A stretch of 59,696 bases of DNA from Phycisphaerae bacterium (GTDB taxonomy: Bacteria > Planctomycetota > Phycisphaerae > Sedimentisphaerales > SM23-30): NCBI GenBank assembly GCA_016342495.1, contig JAEIOG010000020.1, forward strand, positions 1-59,696, given 5' to 3'. A model generated the notes under the pieces. It made no database searches and was not told the origin of the DNA. It saw only the letters and a list, made by a program, of their open reading frames with translations. Shown here in pieces: positions 44,161 to 52,730 of this stretch (its first letter is position 1; every line of letters begins with the position of its first letter). The translations under genes and the position numbers were made by a program.

Positions 44161-45309
44161 TTATAAATTCAGGAATGCTTGTCTGTTGACTTCCATGTGT
44201 CTGGCCCAGATTTTCTCAGGTAGCAAAGCCTGACGACTTTGCAATAATGCCTGATTTGAAATTTCCTGAGAAGCCGCTTTTTCAATTGCATTTACCAGAT
44301 CATTTACATTTAGCTGTTTGATTGTGATACAGTTAAGTTTATCTAAATCCGGGTCGCGCAAATATTTGGGGTTTTCTAAAGTTATAATCGGCAGGCAGGC
44401 TAAAATGGCGGTAAGAATTGAAGTGTTTCGCATATCGGCGCCGCGACTGGGCAGTGAAACAAATAAATCTGAAGCAGCCAACCCATCGGATATCTGTTGG
44501 GCGGTGGCATAGCCTGTCCAGATGACATCATCTTTTATACCAAGTTCATCAGCAAGATTCTGGCATTTTGCATAATAAAGTTCAGCTCCTTTTGAAGACC
44601 CGCCAATTATGATAATTTTGATTTTTCGTCCCTGATTTTTGATGATAGAAGCCGCTTTTAATAATAAATCGATATTACGGCCTGGATGAACAAAACCGAA
44701 ATAGCTGATGCATAAAGCATCATTGTCGATAGTGAGAATGTCGCGGGCCTGTCTTTTCATTTGTTTATCAGCCGGGACGATATCAAAATGTGAAGTCATT
44801 GGGGTAATCAGGACTTTCTCTTCGGCGATGCCAAGATTGAAAATTGCCTGGCGGTCGCGTTGATTGGATACGGTGATGGCGTCGGCGGCTTTGAACAAGG
44901 GCTTGTAGCGCCAGCGTAATATTGCTCTGCCAACGGCGATGTCATGCTGCATGACCACGATGCGGATATGGGGGCATTTATGTTTAAGTGAGGGTGCAAC
45001 TACCGACATCAAAAATGAGCCGATACCACAGTATTTTGCGGTTGGGTTTTGAATATTAACTATGTCGGGGTTTAGCTTGATAATTGCTTTGCGGATTGCC
45101 GGGGCGCTGAGGAGTTTCCAGCTTTTGATGATGGGATGAACGGTATAGTTTTTGGCAATGGATGTATCTACACAGTCATCGGCAGAGGTAAGCACATGTA
45201 GATCGAATTGGTCGGCAAGACTGTTGGCGACAATTTCAACATGTTTAGAAATACCGCATTGGATATTGGGGAAAGTTCCGGAAACTATCAATAATTTTAA
45301 TTTCTTCAT
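44161..45309 (-). CDS. GT4-type glycosyltransferase
   Basis: The 382-residue protein is a GT-B fold glycosyltransferase. The N-terminal half opens with LKLLIVSGTFPNIQCGISKHVEIVANSLA and contains IVNIQNPTAKYCGIGSFLMS. The C-terminal half has the GT1 family nucleotide-sugar region (ISYFGFVHPGRNIDLLLKAASII, then VIWTGYATAQQISDGLAASDLFVSLPSRGADMRNTSILTAILACLPIITLE). It probably builds a cell-surface glycan; donor and acceptor are unknown. The ATG at 45309 fits the fold, but its Shine-Dalgarno is weak. A GTG at 45345 with GGAA upstream would add 12 residues. It follows the terminator of the VCBS gene on the same strand. Confidence 0.85.
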   Translation of the reverse strand: MKKLKLLIVSGTFPNIQCGISKHVEIVANSLADQFDLHVLTSADDCVDTSIAKNYTVHPIIKSWKLLSAPAIRKAIIKLNPDIVNIQNPTAKYCGIGSFLMSVVAPSLKHKCPHIRIVVMQHDIAVGRAILRWRYKPLFKAADAITVSNQRDRQAIFNLGIAEEKVLITPMTSHFDIVPADKQMKRQARDILTIDNDALCISYFGFVHPGRNIDLLLKAASIIKNQGRKIKIIIIGGSSKGAELYYAKCQNLADELGIKDDVIWTGYATAQQISDGLAASDLFVSLPSRGADMRNTSILTAILACLPIITLENPKYLRDPDLDKLNCITIKQLNVNDLVNAIEKAASQEISNQALLQSRQALLPEKIWARHMEVNRQAFLNL

Positions 45310-45352
45310 TATAATAATATCGCCAGAATTAATAAAAGCCTGCACAATTCCA

Positions 45353-45387
45353 TAAAAAAAGCCGCCTGGATAATCTCAGGCGACTTT
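45353..45387 (-). terminator. Terminator of the VCBS-repeat gene
   Basis: On the minus strand, GTCGCCTG and CAGGCGGC form an 8-bp stem with one G-U pair, followed by a run of T. It lies 22 bp after the stop codon. Confidence 0.9.
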
Positions 45388-45408
45388 GAATTTAATATTG
45401 AGCTTATT

Positions 45409-46827
45409 TTATTCAGCTAAAAATACATAAATGTTAGCTCCGCCATTGTAACTGGTTACGCCATAGAGCAGGTCAGATTTGCCATCGCTGTTATAGTCAG
45501 CGATATCGACCCGGCAGCGGTATCCGCCATTAATTGGTGAATAACCATCGAATTCAGGTTCGGAATAGCCATTGAATACAGGATTGGTTTTGGTACCTTT
45601 GTTTAGGTAAACTCTGATTTTTTCTCCAGAATTTCCCTGGCACATAATATCGGGTTTGCCATCATTATTGTAATCTATGATGGTTGGTTTGGCTTTATAG
45701 CCAATATTGAAATTTTTAACGCCATCTTTTACAGTGACAGACTTGGTGAATTTTAACCCGGTTTTGGATTCATTAATGAGTAACTGCAAATTGCCATTTT
45801 CATCACAGCTAAGCAAATCAGAAGTGCCATCGCTGTTAATATCGCTAAAACTAAAGAAGCAGCTTGTTTTGCCATGGGTATAAGGTTTATCACCCAGCAT
45901 GATTTTTGCAGGTTTTTGGCCAGATTGATATAAAGTGAAATCGCCACTACGACCAGCGTATATGGCACCATTGACTCCATCAATGTTGATTCTTTCGCTA
46001 GAAGGCGACTTAGGACTGATAGGCCAGCCTTTGGCCGTCATTGGAATTGCTTTATCGAACTTTGGTTCTTTGTCAGTGCCAATATTTTTATAGAAAGTAA
46101 CATTTGCAAATTCATCGCCACAAATCAGGTCCTTTTTCTTGTCGTTATCCCAGTCATATACTGTGATGTCAACGCGCATGCCAGCGTTCAGGTCTTTGTC
46201 ATTAGTAGTTTTAAGTGGGGCAGGTTTAGTAAAATCGGGTTTGGTTTTACTGCCTTTATTGAGCATTAGAAGGATATTGCCTTTTTCATCGCCAAAAAGG
46301 ATGTCAATTTTGCCATCATTATTCCAGTCAACGGCTTCAGGTTTGGCACGAGTTGGTTTCCATTTTGTGATCAGGGTTGGTTTGTTAAATTTTGGTTTGC
46401 TATCGGTTCCGACATTGATGTACAGAAAGATATTACCATTGGTATCACCAGCGACCATGTCTTTTTTGCCATCAGCATTGAAGTCCGCGACACGCGGACG
46501 GGCACCCTGACATCAGCCACTGGCTAGACGGATGTCTTTGCCTTCGGCCTGGATTTTTATCCCGCCTTCGAACTTAGGTTTGGTTTTGGTGCCTTTGTTG
46601 ATAAAAAGCTCGATTTTGCCATCGATAAAAGCTCCAACCAGAAGGTCGAGTTTGCCATCATTATTCCAATCAACCATTTCTGGTGCGGCGGTGATTTTCA
46701 TATCGATGGGCTTGTCGCCATCGTTTATCATGAAGCCTTTTTTAAGCTTGGGTATTTGAGCATTAGTTATGCCAAAGCCGGTCACCGCCAGTGTTATAGC
46801 GGCCAGAGCCAACATTTTTATTCTCAT
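45409..46827 (-). CDS. Secreted VCBS/FG-GAP repeat protein interrupted by one in-frame UGA (possible selenoprotein)
   Basis: Read through a single TGA at 46513-46515, the frame encodes 472 residues. It has a signal peptide (MRIKMLALAAITLAVTGFGITNA) and then seven or eight VCBS/FG-GAP blades with DWNNDGKxDLLxGD calcium-binding motifs and NKGTKTKPKF linkers, ending in VFLAE. Residue 105 is the UGA, next to Cys (SG-UGA-CQGARPRVADFNADGKKD). The frame on both sides is intact and homologous repeats continue without shift. A perfect 7-bp hairpin (GTCCGCG-TGT-CGCGGAC, 46483-46499) begins 13 nt after the UGA with a G in the loop, which fits bacterial SECIS rules. The alternatives are a recent nonsense mutation or a sequence error. 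Other genes here end in TGA, so UGA is a normal stop in this genome. Confidence 0.7.
46483..46499 (-). promoter_or_regulatory. Candidate SECIS hairpin downstream of the UGA
   Basis: The stem GTCCGCG/CGCGGAC (7 bp, perfect) has a TGT loop. The loop starts 20 nt after the UGA, within the 16-37 nt range used for bacterial SECIS prediction, and has G among its first two bases. It also encodes normal protein sequence. Confidence 0.4.
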
Positions 46828-47328
46828 TTTGTGATTCTCCTTACAAAAACAATTTAGGGAACCTCTAAAAATTCAATTTCTACTGCGAATGAATCTTTTG
46901 CTCGCTGGACTGCGGAACAAAAAACCGCGAATATCTACAAATATGCACGATTCTTTGTTCCTTGCCAGCAAACAAAATCTTTCGTTCTCGCTACGAAAGC
47001 AATTATTAGAGATGCCCTTTATTTAAAGCATCCTGATTAATGACTGGCATTGTATGCGAAAAACGTCTTAATAGTCAATGGTCAATTCAATAGAGTGTTT
47101 TTAAGTATTATATATACTTATAAAATCTGTTATTTTGTGGAATGACTCTTGGGCATACCTGTATTTGGTGTTTTTGATTACTAAACGATAAAAAATTCCG
47201 TTTATAGGTGTAATTTTTTATTTTCCACCTAAGATTATGATATAAATAGAGGAATGATATATAGCAGGGCAATTCCTGCCAAAGACTCGTGGTATTGAGT
47301 TTGTTTTGGTAAAAGGTTTGATTGGAAT
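46828..47328. other. Intergenic region with MITE-like element upstream of ECF sigma gene
   Basis: The 500-bp region contains a 163-bp inverted-repeat element (listed separately), then AT-rich DNA that should hold the promoter for the ECF sigma operon. No other RNA or gene was recognised. Confidence 0.5.
46856..47018. mobile_element. MITE-like imperfect palindrome
   Basis: The 163-bp element begins AGGGAACCTCTAA and ends TTAGAGATGCCCT, so its ends are inverted repeats. The similarity continues inward over most of its length (for example CTTTTG.CGCTGG against the complement of CCAGCAAACAAAATC). It has no coding capacity. This is the structure of a non-autonomous transposable or palindromic repeat element; no matching transposase is in the window. 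Confidence 0.55.
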
Positions 47329-47865
47329 ATGGATCAAGATATAAGACAAGAAAAAGATGCTTTTTTGACGCTGTTTTTAGCCAGTCAGAAGAAGATATTC
47401 GCTTATATCCTGCTATTTATTCATAATCGCAGCGATGCTGAGGATATTTTGCAGGAAACAACTTCGATACTGTGGAATCGCTTTGATAAGTTTGACCGCG
47501 GGCAAAATTTTGCGGCCTGGGGCATAGGCATAGCCAGAAATGTAATACGCAAGCATTGGTCTCGCATGAGTAAAGATTCAAAGATATTTTCTGATCGTGC
47601 TTATGAAAATATTATTGAGCTGGTAAGTGAGGTTATCGATCAGGCAGATGATCGGGCTATAGCTATTGAGCAATGTGTCGCAAAGCTGGACCAGGTGGAT
47701 AAAAATATTATTAAGATGCGTTATCAGGATGGCATGAAAATCAAGGCCATCGCCCAGAATATCAATCGTTCGACAAATGGGATATACCAGACAATGTCAC
47801 GAATTCATCTCATTTTGCAAAAGTGTATAATCCGTACTATTTCAAGCTGGGATAAAAGCATATGA
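47329..47865 (+). CDS. ECF sigma factor (planctomycete/verrucomicrobial type)
   Basis: The 178-residue sigma-70 family protein has region 2 (FLTLFLASQKKIFAYILLFIHNRSDAEDILQETTSILWNRFDKFD, then FAAWGIGIARNVIRKH) and region 4 (LDQVDKNIIKMRYQDGMKIKAIAQNINRSTNGIYQTMSRIHLIL). It lacks regions 1 and 3. It directs RNA polymerase to a small regulon. Its stop overlaps the start of the FecR-LamG gene in ATGA, so the two are translationally coupled. The pair is a sigma/anti-sigma module. Confidence 0.95.
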   Translation: MDQDIRQEKDAFLTLFLASQKKIFAYILLFIHNRSDAEDILQETTSILWNRFDKFDRGQNFAAWGIGIARNVIRKHWSRMSKDSKIFSDRAYENIIELVSEVIDQADDRAIAIEQCVAKLDQVDKNIIKMRYQDGMKIKAIAQNINRSTNGIYQTMSRIHLILQKCIIRTISSWDKSI

Positions 47866-49598
47866 TGTCAAAGCTTTCAGACAATGAAATATTGAAATTT
47901 AATGTGTTGCTGGGCAAATTAATTGAAGGCCAGGCGAATGCTGATGAGATTGCACTGGTTGACAAGATGATCTGTGAAAATAAAGATTATGCCAGTCAGT
48001 ATATTACTTTTGTAAGTGATTGTGCATTTCTGGAAACATCGGCAATATCAACCTTAAATGGAACAGAATCTCCAGAATTAATTGGAGATGAGTTGCTTAG
48101 GGAATATGCTCTTGAAGATATCCAGAGCAGTTGGTTATCAGAACAAAAAGAAAAAGCTAAAGAATCTGTTGTTTTAGATTTATCGCCGGTTCAGCGTAAG
48201 CCTATTCAGTTTATAAATATATTGCGTATCGGCGGGGCTATTGCTGCATTGATAATGGTAGCTTTGATTTTGAATTTGGTTCAGCAGATAACCCGTTCAT
48301 ATGAAAGTCCGGTAAGGCCAAGTGTGGTTGCTGTTGTAGAAGAACAGTTAGATGCTAAATGGGTGGTGGTCAATCAATCTGAAATTAAAGTTGGTACAGA
48401 GTTGGTTCAGGGTAAACTGCAACTTGAAAGCGGGTTGGCTAAAATTAGGTTTGAAAATGGCGCTGAAGTATTTCTTCAGGGGCCTGTTTCTGTTGAATTG
48501 CTTTCAGGCCAGGGAATGGAATTGTTTGCAGGTAAAATGACGGCTCATGTTTGCGAAGAGGCGGTAGGTTTTTCTGTTTATGCCAATGATTCAAAAATTG
48601 TTGATTTGGGAACAGAATTTGGCATTACTCTTAATTCGCAGGGGCAGGCGGATGTCCATATTTTTGATGGTAAGGTCGCATTGCTGCCAGGCGGGGAACA
48701 ACCCAGTAAGAAAATAGAATTAGCCCAGGGCAATGCCCGCAGTATAGATCAAAATCATAATGTCAGTTCTATTGAAATTAATGAATCTGCTTTTGTGGTT
48801 CCGAAGGAATTTGATGCTATGATGAAATCTCAGCAGGGCGATGAATATTGTCGTTGGCTTGCTTATAGCTATCAATTGCGTCGTGATCGGTCATTGGTGG
48901 CCTATTATACTTTTGAGAAAGACAATGATAATCCAGATTTGTTGATTAACCGGGCAGCTGAAACTGCAGGGCGTATGGATGGCAAGCTTGGCAGTGTTAT
49001 TTCTGAAGATATAAAGCCGCAATGGGTACCGGGGCGTTGGTCAGAAAAAACAGCATTGAAGTTTAGTTTTGAACAGCAAACCATGGTTCAGATTGCTCAG
49101 GATTTGGCTTTGGATATTCAAGGTGATATTACTCTGGCCGCCTGGATATATTGTTCTGGTAAATTTGATGGTGGTGATATTCTGGCTTATCGTTCAAATC
49201 AGGCAGATATTTCAAATTATCAATTTGCTTACCGGGTGGATGTTCGTGCTATGGGAAGAACCGGTGGAACTTTCTATGATAAGATTCAGTATTCTTTTGG
49301 TGGCAGTGAATTGTATTATTCGCAAAATACTGTTAATCCTGAAAGCAGATGGCAATTGCTGGTGATGACCCATGATGGCCGGGAAGTCAGGATATATATT
49401 GATGGGCAATTGTTTGACAGTAAACTCTTTGCTCAAAATAAATTGTCCCCAGACAGCACGCTATATATTGGTACGGACAACAGAGACAGCGATTTTGATT
49501 ACTTTAATGGAGCTATTGGCGAGATAGCTATTTTTAACCGGGTATTAAATGCTCAGCAAATCATGCAAATGTATGAAGCGGGTAAGACGGCAGAATAA
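47862..49598 (+). CDS. FecR-domain membrane protein with LamG domain (putative anti-sigma)
   Basis: The 578-residue protein has a cytoplasmic N-terminal part of about 120 residues that should bind the sigma factor, one membrane helix (about 123-145, IGGAIAALIMVALILNLVQQI) and an external FecR domain (about 176-306, FENGAEVFLQGPVSVELLSGQGMELFAGKM and GFSVYANDSKIVDLGTEFGI). A LamG/concanavalin-like domain (about 346-572, LVAYYTFEKDN, TLAAWIYCSG, YIDGQLFDS, IGEIAIFNRVLNAQQIMQMYEAGK) ends the protein. The fused lectin-like domain suggests that glycan binding outside could release the sigma factor. This is an inference from domain order; such FecR-LamG fusions are frequent in planctomycetes. Confidence 0.92.
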   Translation: MMSKLSDNEILKFNVLLGKLIEGQANADEIALVDKMICENKDYASQYITFVSDCAFLETSAISTLNGTESPELIGDELLREYALEDIQSSWLSEQKEKAKESVVLDLSPVQRKPIQFINILRIGGAIAALIMVALILNLVQQITRSYESPVRPSVVAVVEEQLDAKWVVVNQSEIKVGTELVQGKLQLESGLAKIRFENGAEVFLQGPVSVELLSGQGMELFAGKMTAHVCEEAVGFSVYANDSKIVDLGTEFGITLNSQGQADVHIFDGKVALLPGGEQPSKKIELAQGNARSIDQNHNVSSIEINESAFVVPKEFDAMMKSQQGDEYCRWLAYSYQLRRDRSLVAYYTFEKDNDNPDLLINRAAETAGRMDGKLGSVISEDIKPQWVPGRWSEKTALKFSFEQQTMVQIAQDLALDIQGDITLAAWIYCSGKFDGGDILAYRSNQADISNYQFAYRVDVRAMGRTGGTFYDKIQYSFGGSELYYSQNTVNPESRWQLLVMTHDGREVRIYIDGQLFDSKLFAQNKLSPDSTLYIGTDNRDSDFDYFNGAIGEIAIFNRVLNAQQIMQMYEAGKTAE

Positions 49599-49660
49599 TC
49601 CGGCAAGGATTAATTTATAATCATGCAGGAATATGACATTTTTAGTTAGAAGGACAAAAA

Positions 49661-50416
49661 ATGAAAACGAAAAAAGGATTTACGTTAATTGAATTATTGG
49701 TGGTTATTTCGATTATTGCTTTGCTGGTCTCGATTTTGATGCCAGCATTGGCCAAGGCCCGCAAGTCAGCCCAGAGCGTAGTCTGTTTGAATAATCTCAG
49801 ACAGGGCACTATAATTTTTATGCAATATGCTGATGATAATAATGACTGGAATATACCCAGTTATGCCCAAACATCCAGACTATTTGGTGCAGATAAGGCG
49901 GTACATTGGTATTTCTTTGTTCGTGAATATTATAGCGAAAGTTGGGAATCAGTCAGTTGCCCATCAGCCAGAGACCGCAAGGATGCTGGCTATGGCACAG
50001 CAGATAAAGTCTGGTTTGCTGCTGAAAGTAATCATCATCATGAAGGGCATGCAACCGGGGCATTTGGTTATAATAATTGGCTTGAAGCAGGTGATTCCAA
50101 TAGAGCTATGTTGAAAAGAAGTGCTACGGGCAGTAAAAAACTTGGAGATATTCCTGTTATTGGCGATGCCGCCTGGGCTGATGTGGGATGGATTCTCGAA
50201 ACAGACCCTATACCACCAATTGAAAAACGTGATGAGCCACATTTATACTATGGCATGGGGCCATATCTTTGGCGTTATTCTCTAAGCCGCCATGGTCTTT
50301 CAATGAATATGGGTTTTATGGATGGTCATGCCGACAAAGTCGTAATTGATGATCTTAAAACTCTCAGTTGGCATAAAACCTGGTCGCGAAGTACCGCCAC
50401 CGCTGCTGGGAATTAA
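49661..50416 (+). CDS. Type II secretion-like pseudopilin with H-X9-DG domain
   Basis: The 251-residue protein begins with a class III prepilin signal (MKTKKG, cleavage before [20 protein letters not shown]), followed by the transmembrane helix and [20 protein letters not shown]. The C-terminal part contains [12 protein letters not shown], an exact H-X9-DG motif. Planctomycetes carry many such pseudopilins, and their role beyond a link to secretion or surface display is unclear. It follows the FecR-LamG gene by 62 bp and precedes the discoidin-domain gene. No prepilin peptidase is near. Confidence 0.9.
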   Translation: MKTKKGFTLIELLVVISIIALLVSILMPALAKARKSAQSVVCLNNLRQGTIIFMQYADDNNDWNIPSYAQTSRLFGADKAVHWYFFVREYYSESWESVSCPSARDRKDAGYGTADKVWFAAESNHHHEGHATGAFGYNNWLEAGDSNRAMLKRSATGSKKLGDIPVIGDAAWADVGWILETDPIPPIEKRDEPHLYYGMGPYLWRYSLSRHGLSMNMGFMDGHADKVVIDDLKTLSWHKTWSRSTATAAGN

Positions 50417-50555
50417 TAGAATAATATTTATGCATCCTGTGGGTGCAGTGTGATTTAACTCGAAGATGTAAATTGAATTAGTATCAGGGGCAGGCGTGTT
50501 GCATGATTCCACAAGATATTGATTAGGCAATAGTTTTAAGAAAGGACTATTTAGG

Positions 50556-52466
50556 ATGAAAATGAGAAAAACTCTATTTGTTTTGGCTTTAATGTTTGTT
50601 TGCGCAACAGCTCAAGCATGGGATGAGCCGGTGTCGATCACTGCAACCAGCCAACTCTACAGTGCTGACACACTTATTACCAGTGAAGCAGGCAGTGTAA
50701 CTAGTTATAAGGATACTTATAATGCTAATTTTTATGGAACCGATGGCTGGCTTTTCAATTATAATGATCTCCCGGGCTCAGCCGTTTACGATTTTGGCAG
50801 TTCAGTAGAACTGAGCAATATTGTTTTGTGGAATTGGAGTGGGGATTGGCAAGCCGCAACCAATCGTGGTGCCAAAGATTTCTCCATATCTTTTTCTAAT
50901 GATGGCTCAACTTATACTAACAGCGTATCTTTCGTGGCATTAGAAGCAATAAGTTCAGAAGCTGAACCTGCACAGGTGTTTACTTTTTCAGCCATAAATG
51001 CACGCTATGCTAAAATTACGGTTACATCCAACCACGGAGCTGGCGATTGGGTTGGTATTGGCGAATTGCATTTTAATGATACATTAGTACCAATGGAAGC
51101 AGTCAGTCCTGCCGATGGTGCTCTCAATGTCCAAAGAGATCCAATGCTGCAATGGGCACCTTTCCAGAGCGAAGGGATTACCGGCTATGATGTTTATTTC
51201 AGCACTGACCCCAATACGCTTGATCCCAATATCCCCAGTGCAGAACTGAAACTTGTTGATAATGAACTGGTTACCACAGCAGACCCAACCCCTACGGTAG
51301 AGGAGCTGTTGGAATATAATACCACCTATTACTGGCGTGTGGATTTTTACGAAGGCACAACTTTTAATATGGGTCGGATCTGGAGCTTTACTACCGTTCC
51401 ACCTGCCCCTATTATTTCTGGTAACCCAGTTGATATTACTGTTGGCACTGGGCCGCTAACAAGTGGTCAGTTCACCGTAACCGGAAGCAATATGGAAATT
51501 TTCACCTGGTATAAAGAAGGTCAGGAGACTCCTTTAGTTGATGGGGCTAATATTTCTGGCTCTGATACAGCTACTTTGACTATCAGCCCGGTTTCACTGG
51601 CCGACGAAGGCAACTATTATTGTGTGGTTTCCAACACTCTTTCTGAAGTAAGTGTTCAGTCTGATTCTGCGATACTTTTAACCAGGCGTCTCGTTGCACA
51701 TTGGGCATTCGATGGTACCATTGCCGATGAAACTGGAGTATGGGACGGTTTATGGACAGGTAATGCAACTCAGTATGTTGCCGGTGTCGATGGGACAGAA
51801 AATGGTGCGGTATTGTTTGACGGCGCATCTTATGTTGAAATTCCAGGCAGTGAAGACTACTTTACTTTCCATCCGCGTGGTATTTCTATAGCTATGTGGG
51901 TTCGTAATGTTGCTAATGGTGATACTGGCGACTATATGAGAATTTTATCCAAAGCTGGTGACTATGAAATTAAGACCCATGATGATGGATATATTTATGG
52001 TGGTTTCACACCTAATCAGGATATCGGTATTGCAGGTGGATCTACAGATTGGCGTCTGATTGTTCTGACTTTTGATCCTTATTTTGCTGAAGGCAGTGCA
52101 TTTGGAAATTACAGCATTTACCAAGGCGAAAATGATCAGATAGTTTCAGTTTATGGCGATCTAACTGCACAGGAACCTGCCGGTACCGTAGCTCAGAATG
52201 TTTTGAGGATAGGTGCCAGCAGCATTCTTAATCAAGGTGGATTATGGAATTTGAACCAGGCTGCTCTGGATGATGTCAGAATTTACAGCTATGCTTTGAG
52301 TCTCAGTGAAATCGCTCAACTGCAGATTGATATGTTGGGTGGCAGTATATGTGCAGACATTAATGCTGAAAGTCTCATCGCAGACTTTAATCGCGACTGT
52401 GTAGTTGATATAAATGATTTTGCTACTTTCGCAGCTGGTTGGCTCAATAATGAAATAATCAACTAA
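50556..52466 (+). CDS. Secreted multidomain glycan-binding protein (discoidin, Ig-like, LamG, dockerin-like)
   Basis: The 636-residue protein has a signal peptide (MKMRKTLFVLALMFVCATAQA) and then a discoidin/F5-8C-like beta sandwich (about 22-185, VYDFGSSVELSNIVLWNW). A fibronectin-like segment follows (about 190-285, MLQWAPFQSEGITGYDVYFSTDPN), then an Ig-like domain (about 288-375, DSATLTISPVSLADEGNYYCVV-like DTATLTIS), a LamG domain (about 380-590, VAHWAFDGTIADETG) and a dockerin-like tail (IADFNRDCVVDINDFATFAAGWL). There is no catalytic domain, so it is probably a surface adhesin or scaffold. AAAGGA lies upstream of the start. Confidence 0.88.
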   Translation: MKMRKTLFVLALMFVCATAQAWDEPVSITATSQLYSADTLITSEAGSVTSYKDTYNANFYGTDGWLFNYNDLPGSAVYDFGSSVELSNIVLWNWSGDWQAATNRGAKDFSISFSNDGSTYTNSVSFVALEAISSEAEPAQVFTFSAINARYAKITVTSNHGAGDWVGIGELHFNDTLVPMEAVSPADGALNVQRDPMLQWAPFQSEGITGYDVYFSTDPNTLDPNIPSAELKLVDNELVTTADPTPTVEELLEYNTTYYWRVDFYEGTTFNMGRIWSFTTVPPAPIISGNPVDITVGTGPLTSGQFTVTGSNMEIFTWYKEGQETPLVDGANISGSDTATLTISPVSLADEGNYYCVVSNTLSEVSVQSDSAILLTRRLVAHWAFDGTIADETGVWDGLWTGNATQYVAGVDGTENGAVLFDGASYVEIPGSEDYFTFHPRGISIAMWVRNVANGDTGDYMRILSKAGDYEIKTHDDGYIYGGFTPNQDIGIAGGSTDWRLIVLTFDPYFAEGSAFGNYSIYQGENDQIVSVYGDLTAQEPAGTVAQNVLRIGASSILNQGGLWNLNQAALDDVRIYSYALSLSEIAQLQIDMLGGSICADINAESLIADFNRDCVVDINDFATFAAGWLNNEIIN

Positions 52467-52528
52467 CTGATCTTAAAATTGATTAAGCAATAACAAATAG
52501 GCCGTTTTGGCCATCAAGTTAATGATCC

Positions 52529-52564
52529 CAACAAAGGGCATAACATATGTTGTGTCCTTTGTTG
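52529..52564 (+). terminator. Long hairpin after the discoidin-domain gene
   Basis: A 17-bp stem with two G-U pairs starts CAACAAAGG and ends CCTTTGTTG. No strong T-run follows, so it may end or protect the transcript. Confidence 0.5.
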
Positions 52565-52730
52565 CATTATAAGTTCATAATTATCCTGAATTGACTTTAT
52601 TTCAGAGCATTGTTGACAAATCCGTGTACTTTTATAAGATAATACCATAGATTAGGGTTGCCGCTGGCGTCTTAGTTGTGTAGTAGTAATCATGTTAATT
52701 GTATTGTCCCTGTTTCATAGGAGTTATGAT

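Noticed and set aside
45409..46827. Genetic code change with UGA as Trp
   Set aside because: Several intact genes here end in TGA (rtcB, the lone receiver gene, the ECF sigma gene in ATGA overlap), so UGA works as a stop in this genome.
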